A stretch of 19,288 nucleotides of DNA, from NCBI GenBank assembly GCA_013696185.1, contig JACCZA010000271.1:1-19288 (forward strand). The letters are read 5' to 3'. The notes beneath the pieces were generated by a model that was not told the DNA's origin, made no database searches, and saw only the letters and a list, made by a program, of their open reading frames with translations. This document shows, piece by piece, positions 14,342 to 19,288 of the stretch. Source of the DNA: Actinomycetota bacterium. GTDB taxonomy: Bacteria; Actinomycetota; Thermoleophilia; Gaiellales; Gaiellaceae. How positions within the stretch are numbered: position 1 is the stretch's first letter; every line of letters begins with the position of its first letter. The position numbers and the translations under genes were made by a program.

Positions 14342-15461
14342 CGCCGTCCTGCGCCACGTCGTCACGTTCGGCCGCGTCCTCCGCGAGGCGGGCCTCGAGG
14401 TCGGTCCAGGCCGGCTCGAGGACGCGCTCGCCGGCCTCGACCAGATCGATCTGACGTGCCGCGACGACGTCTACTGGACGCTCCGCACGACGCTCGTGAC
14501 GCGGCGCGAGGAGCTGGACGCCTTCGACCGCGCGTTCAACGCCTGGTTCCTGCGGGCGCCCGTTCGCCCGCCGAGGCGGCTCGCGCCGGATCCCGTGCGC
14601 GGGCAGGTGCTACAGGGGCGCCGAGGCGACGCGGACCGGGGGCCCGAGCAGTCCGAGAGCGCCGGCGAGGTCACCGTCGGCTGGAGCGCCGACGAGGTGC
14701 TGCGCGCGAAGGACTTCTCGTCGATGACGCCGGAGGAGTTCGCGCGGGCACGCGCGCTGATGACGGCGATCGCCTCTGCTCGCCCGCGGCGCCGGACGCG
14801 GCGGCTCCGTCCCCATCCGCGCGGCCGCGAGCTCGACCTGCGCCGCCTGGCGCGCTCGTCGCTCGCGAGCGGCGGCGACCCGATCGACCCGCGCTTCCGC
14901 CGCAGAGTCGATGGGCCGCGCAAGCTGGTCGTCCTCTGCGACGTGTCGGGATCGATGGAGGCCTACAGCCGTGCGCTCCTCCTGTTCCTGCACGCGCTCG
15001 TCGGCTGCGGGCCGGGCGTGGAGGTGTTCGCGTTCGGCACCCGGCTGACGCGGTTGACGACCGAGCTGCGCACACGCGATCCCGAGCAGGCGCTCGAGCG
15101 GGCCGCCGGCAGCGTCGTCGACTGGGCGAGTGGCACGAGGATCGGTGCGTCGCTCAAGAGCTTCAACGACGTGTGGGGGAGGCGCGCGCTGTCGCGGGGC
15201 GCGGTCGTCGTGATCGTCTCCGACGGCTGGGAGCGACAGGATGCGGGCGGCGTCGGGGCCGAGATGGCGCGCCTCGCGCGGGCCGCCTACGCGGTCGTGT
15301 GGGTCAACCCGCTCAAGGGCAACCCCGCCTACCAGCCGCTCGCCGGAGGGATGCGCGCCGCCCTGCCGTACGTCGACCGCTTCCTGGCGGGCCATACTCT
15401 GAGCAGCCTGGAAGAGCTGGCGGGCGTGCTCGCCGGCATCGAGAGGAGGCATGCAGCATGA
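14331..15461 (+). CDS. coxE: CoxE-like von Willebrand factor A protein
   Basis: The 376-residue protein has a helical N-terminal region, a basic proline-rich linker (about 78-165), and a C-terminal VWA domain with a complete MIDAS: DVSGSME (204-210), the later Thr region SGTRIGASL, and the Asp of IVSDGWE. CoxE works with the CoxD ATPase in maturing molybdenum hydroxylases. The GTG start overlaps coxD, and the stop overlaps the next gene (ATGA), so the cassette is translated as a unit. Confidence 0.92.
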   Translation: MAGSAVLRHVVTFGRVLREAGLEVGPGRLEDALAGLDQIDLTCRDDVYWTLRTTLVTRREELDAFDRAFNAWFLRAPVRPPRRLAPDPVRGQVLQGRRGDADRGPEQSESAGEVTVGWSADEVLRAKDFSSMTPEEFARARALMTAIASARPRRRTRRLRPHPRGRELDLRRLARSSLASGGDPIDPRFRRRVDGPRKLVVLCDVSGSMEAYSRALLLFLHALVGCGPGVEVFAFGTRLTRLTTELRTRDPEQALERAAGSVVDWASGTRIGASLKSFNDVWGRRALSRGAVVVIVSDGWERQDAGGVGAEMARLARAAYAVVWVNPLKGNPAYQPLAGGMRAALPYVDRFLAGHTLSSLEELAGVLAGIERRHAA

Positions 15462-15769
15462 AGGAGATCCTGTCCGACGTCGAGCGCTGGCGCGAGGCGG
15501 GGGAGCAGGTGGTCGTGGCCACGGTGGTCGCCACGAGGCGCTCGGCGCCGCGCCCGGTCGGGGCGAGCCTCGCGATCTCTGAGAGCGGCGCCCTCTGCGG
15601 CTCGGTGTCCGGCGGCTGCGTGGAGAGCGACGTCTTCGTCGAGGCGCAGACCGTGCTCGAGACCGGGGAGCCGAAGCTCCTCTCCTACGGCATCTCCGAC
15701 GACGAGGCGTGGAGCGTCGGCCTGCCCTGCGGCGGCGAGATCGACGTGTTCGTCGAGCGCGTCGAGTGA
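15458..15769 (+). CDS. xdhC: XdhC/CoxI family, N-terminal domain as a separate small protein
   Basis: A 103-residue protein made of only the XdhC_CoxI domain: VVVATVVATRRSAPRPVGASLAI at the start, CGSVSGGCVESDV in the middle with its conserved Cys, and GLPCGGEIDVFVE at the end. XdhC binds, sulfurates and inserts the molybdenum cofactor into xanthine dehydrogenase-type enzymes. ATG at 15458 has AGGAGG (15444-15449) eight bases upstream. The stop overlaps the next start (GTGA). Usual XdhC proteins contain this domain and the Rossmann domain in one chain of 300-370 residues. Confidence 0.9.
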   Translation: MKEILSDVERWREAGEQVVVATVVATRRSAPRPVGASLAISESGALCGSVSGGCVESDVFVEAQTVLETGEPKLLSYGISDDEAWSVGLPCGGEIDVFVERVE

Positions 15770-16527
15770 GCCTCGTCGGCAAGCTCGTCGCGATCGGCGA
15801 GCGCGGCGAGCGTGCGGTCCTCTTCACCGTGATCGAGGGGGACGGGGTCGGTCGGAAGCTCCTCGCGGTCGAGGGCGGCGGGGTCGACGGCGACGGGCCC
15901 CCAGAGCTCGCCGAGCACGCGGACGAGATCCTGCGGCGCGGGCGGAACCGTCTGCTCGAGCTGGACGGGAGGCGCGTGTTCGCCGAGGTGTACGGGCCGC
16001 CGCCGCGAATCTTCGTCTACGGCGCGGTCGACACGGCGGAGGCGCTCTGCCGCTCCGCGCAACTCCTCGGGTGGACGTCGATCGTGGCGGACGCGCGCGC
16101 GAAGTTCGCCACGCGCGAGCGGATCCCGACCGCCGACGAGCTGATCGTCGCCTGGCCCCAGGAGGCCTTCGCCCAGGTGGCGCCCGATCACCAGACGGCG
16201 GTCGTGGTGCTGACCCACGACGACAAGTTCGACGAGCCGGCGCTGCTGGCGGCGCTCGCCTCCGAGGCCTTCTACATCGGCGCGCTCGGCTCGCGCAGGA
16301 ACCAGGAGCGCCGGCGCGGCCGCCTGCTCGCGGCAGGGGTCGCGGAGGCGCAGCTCGAGCGGATCTCGGGCCCGTGCGGCCTCGACATCGGCGCCGACAG
16401 CCAGGCCGAGACGGCGCTCTCGATCGTCGCGGAGATCCTCGCGGCGCGGGCAGGCCGCGGCGGCGGGCCGCTCCGGCAGGCCCCCCACCGCATCCACGTC
16501 GAGGTCGAGGAGCCGGTCCGCGGCTGA
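15766..16527 (+). CDS. XdhC family, C-terminal Rossmann domain protein
   Basis: The 253-residue protein supplies the rest of XdhC. A linker region (VAIGERGERAVLFTVIEGDGVGRKLL) is followed by the Rossmann-like XdhC_C domain: IFVYGAVDTAEALCRSAQLLGW (GAGHVA-like loop), VVVLTHDDKFDEPAL, AFYIGALGSRRNQERR, and ISGPCGLDIGADSQAETALSIVAEI. It should act with the preceding small protein in Mo-cofactor handling. The GTG start is coupled through the GTGA overlap. The final 20 residues (LRQAPHRIHVEVEEPVRG) are outside the domain. Confidence 0.92.
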   Translation: MSLVGKLVAIGERGERAVLFTVIEGDGVGRKLLAVEGGGVDGDGPPELAEHADEILRRGRNRLLELDGRRVFAEVYGPPPRIFVYGAVDTAEALCRSAQLLGWTSIVADARAKFATRERIPTADELIVAWPQEAFAQVAPDHQTAVVVLTHDDKFDEPALLAALASEAFYIGALGSRRNQERRRGRLLAAGVAEAQLERISGPCGLDIGADSQAETALSIVAEILAARAGRGGGPLRQAPHRIHVEVEEPVRG

Positions 16528-16534
16528 CGGGGCC

Positions 16535-16549
16535 GGCCGCGCCGCGGCC
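16535..16549 (+). terminator. Hairpin after the XdhC genes, possible terminator
   Basis: GGCCGC (16535-16540) and GCGGCC (16544-16549) with loop GCC form a perfect 6-bp stem eight bases after the stop. There is no T-run, so termination is only suggested by position. Confidence 0.35.
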
Positions 16550-16598
16550 TCTGACGGCCGGCGACGCTGCCCACGACGGGTCGGAGGAGTTGCCGCGC

Positions 16599-16667
16599 GG
16601 AGCCACGGCGGCTCGCGAGACGTCCTGGGGACTGTCCGGTTCCATGGTGGCCGGAGCCGTGGCGGCT
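16599..16667 (+). repeat. Pair of near-identical 15-bp direct repeats upstream of the coxS promoter
   Basis: GGAGCCACGGCGGCT (16599-16613) and GGAGCCGTGGCGGCT (16653-16667) differ only in the central two bases and start 54 bases apart. They lie in the gap between xdhC and coxS, upstream of the -35 box. Regulator binding is possible; GC-rich chance similarity cannot be excluded. Confidence 0.4.
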
Positions 16668-16688
16668 GTGCCTTTACCGCATCGAGGC

Positions 16689-16748
16689 GTGACACGGGTG
16701 CGGCGGCGGCGTTAGGATCGTGCGTCGACGGTCAACGTCCGAAGGAGG
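16689..16748 (+). promoter_or_regulatory. Promoter and ribosome binding site for the coxS-coxL operon
   Basis: GTGACA (16689-16694) and TAGGAT (16713-16718), 18 bases apart, make a reasonable housekeeping-type -35/-10 pair. Transcription would start near 16725. AAGGAGG (16742-16748) is a near-perfect Shine-Dalgarno four bases before the ATG at 16753. Confidence 0.55.
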
Positions 16749-16752
16749 TCCG

Positions 16753-17232
16753 ATGCCGGAGCTCGTCCGTGTCGCAGTCACCGTCAACGGCCGGGCCTAC
16801 GAGCGGGCCGTCGAGCCTCGTCTGCTGCTCGTCCACCTGCTCCGCGACGAGCTCGGCCTGACCGGCACCCACGTCGGCTGCGACACGTCGACCTGCGGCG
16901 CCTGCACCGTCCGCCTCGACGGCGAGACCGTCAAGTCCTGCACGATCTTCGCCTTCGGCGCCGACGGCCGCGAGGTGCAGACGATCGAGGGGCTCGCGCG
17001 AGACGGCGATCTGCACCCGCTGCAGCGTGCCTTCCACGAGGAGCACGGCCTGCAGTGCGGCTACTGCACGCCGGGCATGATCATGGCCGCGACCGCGATC
17101 CTCGAGCGCCTGCCCGAGCCGACCGACGACGAGATTCGCGAGGGCCTCGAGGGCAACCTCTGCCGCTGCACCGGCTACCAGAACATCGTCGCCGCGGTCA
17201 GGGCGGCCGCGCGGATGGAGGCGAGAGCGTGA
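16753..17232 (+). CDS. coxS: CoxS-like 2Fe-2S subunit of a second Mo-hydroxylase
   Basis: A 159-residue small subunit with both 2Fe-2S sites: C43, C48, C51 (GCDTSTCGACTV) and C63 for the ferredoxin-like cluster; C102, C105 (CGYC), C137 and C139 (CRCTGY) for the helical cluster. The strong ribosome binding site fixes the ATG. It overlaps the large-subunit gene by four bases (GTGA). It is clearly distinct in sequence from the minus-strand 2Fe-2S subunit at 12080-12610, so the window encodes two separate enzymes. The FAD (coxM) subunit of this enzyme is not in the window and may lie beyond its right end. Confidence 0.95.
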   Translation: MPELVRVAVTVNGRAYERAVEPRLLLVHLLRDELGLTGTHVGCDTSTCGACTVRLDGETVKSCTIFAFGADGREVQTIEGLARDGDLHPLQRAFHEEHGLQCGYCTPGMIMAATAILERLPEPTDDEIREGLEGNLCRCTGYQNIVAAVRAAARMEARA

Positions 17233-19288
17233 GCGCTCGCGACCCGGTCGACCCGCCGCCCACCGAGGAGACCGACGCCGAGCACTTCCAGGCGATGCAG
17301 GTCGAGCTGCCCGAGCCGCAGACCGCGGTCGTCACCGACGGCGGGCGGGGCATCGGCGCCTCGGTCCTGCGCAAGGAGGACGCCGAGCTGATCACCGGTC
17401 AGGGCCGCTTCGTCGACGACATCGTCCTGCCGGGGATGCTCCATCTCGGCTTCGTGCGCAGCACGCTCGCGCACGCCGAGATCCGCGGCATCGACACGGC
17501 GGCGGCGCTCGAGCTGCCAGGTGTCGTGGCCGTCTTCACCGCCGATGACCTCGCCTTCCAGGGCGGCGTTCCCTGCGCCTCGAACCCGACCGGGGACGCC
17601 GTCCAGCCAGAGCGCCCGCCGCTCGCGCGCGGGAAGGTGCGCATGGTCGGGGAGCCGATCGCGGTCGTCGTCGCGGACAGCCGCTATGCCGCCGCGGACG
17701 GGGCCGGGGCGGTCGAGGTCGACCTCGAGCCGCTGCCCGTCGTCGTCGACGCCGAGTCGGCGGTCGCCGCCGGCGCGCCGCAGGTGCACGACGAGGCGCC
17801 CGGCAACCTCTGCTGCTCGATCCGCCACGAGACGGAGGGCTTCGAGCAGGCGGTTGCGGGAGCGGAGGTGATCGTGGAGCAGCGCATCGTCAACCAGCGC
17901 CTGACGCCGGTCGCGATCGAGCCCCGCGGCGTCGTCGCCCAGTACACCCCCGCGAGCGACGAGGTCACGCTCTACACCTCGACCCAGGTGCCGCACTTCG
18001 TCAAGACGTTCGTCGCCGTGATCAACGGCGTCAGCGAGGCGAAGGTGCGCGTGATCACCCCGGACGTCGGCGGCGGCTTCGGCTCGAAGCTGAACACCTA
18101 TGCGGAGGAGTACGTCTCGGTCGCGGTCTCGAAGGCGCTCGACGGCAGGCCCGTGAAGTGGACGGAGGGACGCTCCGAGAACATGCTCGCGACGATCCAC
18201 GGCCGCGACCAGGTGCAGTACGTGAAGCTCTACGCGGGCCGGGACGGGACGATCGTCGGCCTCGACGCGCACGTGCTCGCGAACATGGGCGCCTACCTGC
18301 AGCTGCTCGGCCCGTCGATCCCCCACCTGACGCTCTTCATGATGCCGGGCACCTACGCGATCGCGAACGTGAACCTGCGGATCGACTGCGTCTTCACGAA
18401 CACGACCCCGACGGACGCCTACCGTGGCGCCGGCCGGCCCGAGGCGACCCACATGATCGAGCGGATGGTCGACATCCTCGCCCGTCGCCTCGGCCTGGAT
18501 CCCGCGGAGGTCCGTCGCAAGAACTTCGTACGCGAGTTCCCCCACGGCAGCGCGACCGGCCTGCAGTACGACTCCGGCGACTACGACGGGACGCTCGACC
18601 GCGCGCTCGAGCTCGTGGGCTACGACGATCTGCGGGCCGAGCGGGAGCGCGCCCGCGGGCAGGGTCGCCTGCTCGGAATCGGCCTCTCCACCTACGTCGA
18701 GGTCTCGGGCCTCGCGCCGAGCGCCGTCACGAAGGCGATCGGCATAGGCGCACCCGGCTGGGAGTCGAGCACGCTGCGCCTGCATCCGACGGGCAAGGCG
18801 ACGGTGATCACCGGCACCTCGCCGCACGGCCAGGGCCACGCCACCACGTGGTCGCAGATCGTCGAGTCGGAGCTCGGGATCGGCTTCGACGACGTCGAGG
18901 TGATCCACGGGGATACGGCCTTCGCCCCCTACGGCCTCGGCACGTACGGCTCCCGCTCCCTCGCGGTCGGCGGTGTCGCGCTCCTGAAGTCGATCGAGAA
19001 GGTGCGGGCGAAGGCGCGCAAGATCGCGGCGCACGCCCTGGAGGCCTCCGAGGACGACCTCGAGTGGGAGGCGGGGCGCTTCTTCGTCAAGGGCTCCCCC
19101 GACCGCGAGCAGACGATCCAGGACGTGATCGGCGCCGCCTGGGCCGCTGCCGACCTGCCCGAGGGCGTCGAGCCCGGCCTCGAGGAGACGACCTTCTTCG
19201 ACCCGCCGAACTTCACCTTTCCCTTCGGCTGCCATGTCTGCGTCGTCGAGGTCGACCGCGAGACGGGCAAGGTCACGATCGTGCGCTA
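17229..19288 (+). CDS. coxL: CoxL-like molybdopterin large subunit, form II type (3' end cut by the window)
   Basis: 686 codons are present of an expected 770-800, with no stop before the window end. The order is typical: SVLRKEDAELITGQGRFVDD, VRMVGEPIAVVVAD, the pterin loop VGGGFGSK (281-287 within it), AYRGAGR at 397-403, and GTSPHGQGHATTWSQ. Form I CO dehydrogenases have AYxCSFR here, with the Cys binding copper; AYRGAGR marks form II, whose members oxidise other or unknown substrates. The N-terminal 35 residues before GIGASVL are an extra acidic segment. The catalytic Glu near the C-terminus falls outside the window. The GTG start is coupled to coxS. Confidence 0.94.
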   Translation, partial: MSARDPVDPPPTEETDAEHFQAMQVELPEPQTAVVTDGGRGIGASVLRKEDAELITGQGRFVDDIVLPGMLHLGFVRSTLAHAEIRGIDTAAALELPGVVAVFTADDLAFQGGVPCASNPTGDAVQPERPPLARGKVRMVGEPIAVVVADSRYAAADGAGAVEVDLEPLPVVVDAESAVAAGAPQVHDEAPGNLCCSIRHETEGFEQAVAGAEVIVEQRIVNQRLTPVAIEPRGVVAQYTPASDEVTLYTSTQVPHFVKTFVAVINGVSEAKVRVITPDVGGGFGSKLNTYAEEYVSVAVSKALDGRPVKWTEGRSENMLATIHGRDQVQYVKLYAGRDGTIVGLDAHVLANMGAYLQLLGPSIPHLTLFMMPGTYAIANVNLRIDCVFTNTTPTDAYRGAGRPEATHMIERMVDILARRLGLDPAEVRRKNFVREFPHGSATGLQYDSGDYDGTLDRALELVGYDDLRAERERARGQGRLLGIGLSTYVEVSGLAPSAVTKAIGIGAPGWESSTLRLHPTGKATVITGTSPHGQGHATTWSQIVESELGIGFDDVEVIHGDTAFAPYGLGTYGSRSLAVGGVALLKSIEKVRAKARKIAAHALEASEDDLEWEAGRFFVKGSPDREQTIQDVIGAAWAAADLPEGVEPGLEETTFFDPPNFTFPFGCHVCVVEVDRETGKVTIVR

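Noticed and set aside
16528..16752. Moco (molybdenum cofactor) riboswitch before coxS
   Set aside because: The plausible promoter leaves a leader of under 30 bases, too short for that RNA, and I do not recognise its conserved elements upstream.
17175..19235. A long open minus-strand frame of 686 codons
   Set aside because: It is a GC-rich antisense shadow of coxS/coxL, with no recognisable domain, while the plus frame matches CoxL throughout.

Overview
The window is very GC-rich, with strong G/C third-position bias, frequent GTG starts and many 4-base stop/start overlaps. Its gene content (form II CO-dehydrogenase-like genes, a two-piece XdhC, a fused diol dehydratase and GGGGTCAGACCCC intergenic repeats) suggests a high-GC actinobacterium. 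My best guess is the Thermoleophilia (Solirubrobacterales/Gaiellales type), from style and content only. The window looks like ordinary chromosome; I see no phage, IS, CRISPR array, tRNA or rRNA.

Left part (1-5380). The window opens inside a gamma-glutamyltranspeptidase-family gene. A lower-GC gap follows, holding a short YD/RHS-like peptide remnant. Next, on the minus strand, is a vapBC toxin-antitoxin pair with a clear inverted-repeat operator. Upstream of vapBC on the same strand are two translationally coupled genes: an ACAD10/11-type APH phosphotransferase, and a protein fusing a complete HAD phosphatase domain to a short-chain dehydrogenase that has lost its N-terminal nucleotide-binding glycine motif. 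A secreted glycoside-hydrolase-like protein is read divergently from them.

Middle (5380-9614). A 393-base gap carries three copies of a 65-bp repeat, each starting with the palindrome GGGGTCAGACCCC. It is followed by an adenosylcobalamin-dependent diol/glycerol dehydratase in an unusual layout: the small subunit comes first, then one polypeptide holding the large and medium subunits. An MBL-fold hydrolase follows. It converges on a cupin gene across a perfect 8-bp stem hairpin.

Right part (9219-19288). This is a molybdenum-hydroxylase region. A minus-strand operon encodes the FAD subunit, the 2Fe-2S subunit, and a Mo-cofactor subunit split into two coupled genes, followed by the cupin. Divergent from it across about 60 bases is a maturation cassette: a CoxD-like MoxR ATPase, a CoxE-like VWA protein and XdhC in two coupled genes. 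Then, behind its own promoter, comes a second Mo-hydroxylase: a 2Fe-2S subunit and a CoxL-like large subunit cut by the window end. The large subunit has the form II signature AYRGAGR rather than the CO-oxidising AYxCSFR. The simplest reading is one shared maturation cassette serving two hydroxylases of unknown substrate.

Most worth a second look: the HAD-SDR fusion, the triplicated repeat, the rearranged diol dehydratase, the split Mo subunit, and the symmetric divergent promoter. I see no single feature that clearly amounts to an undescribed system.
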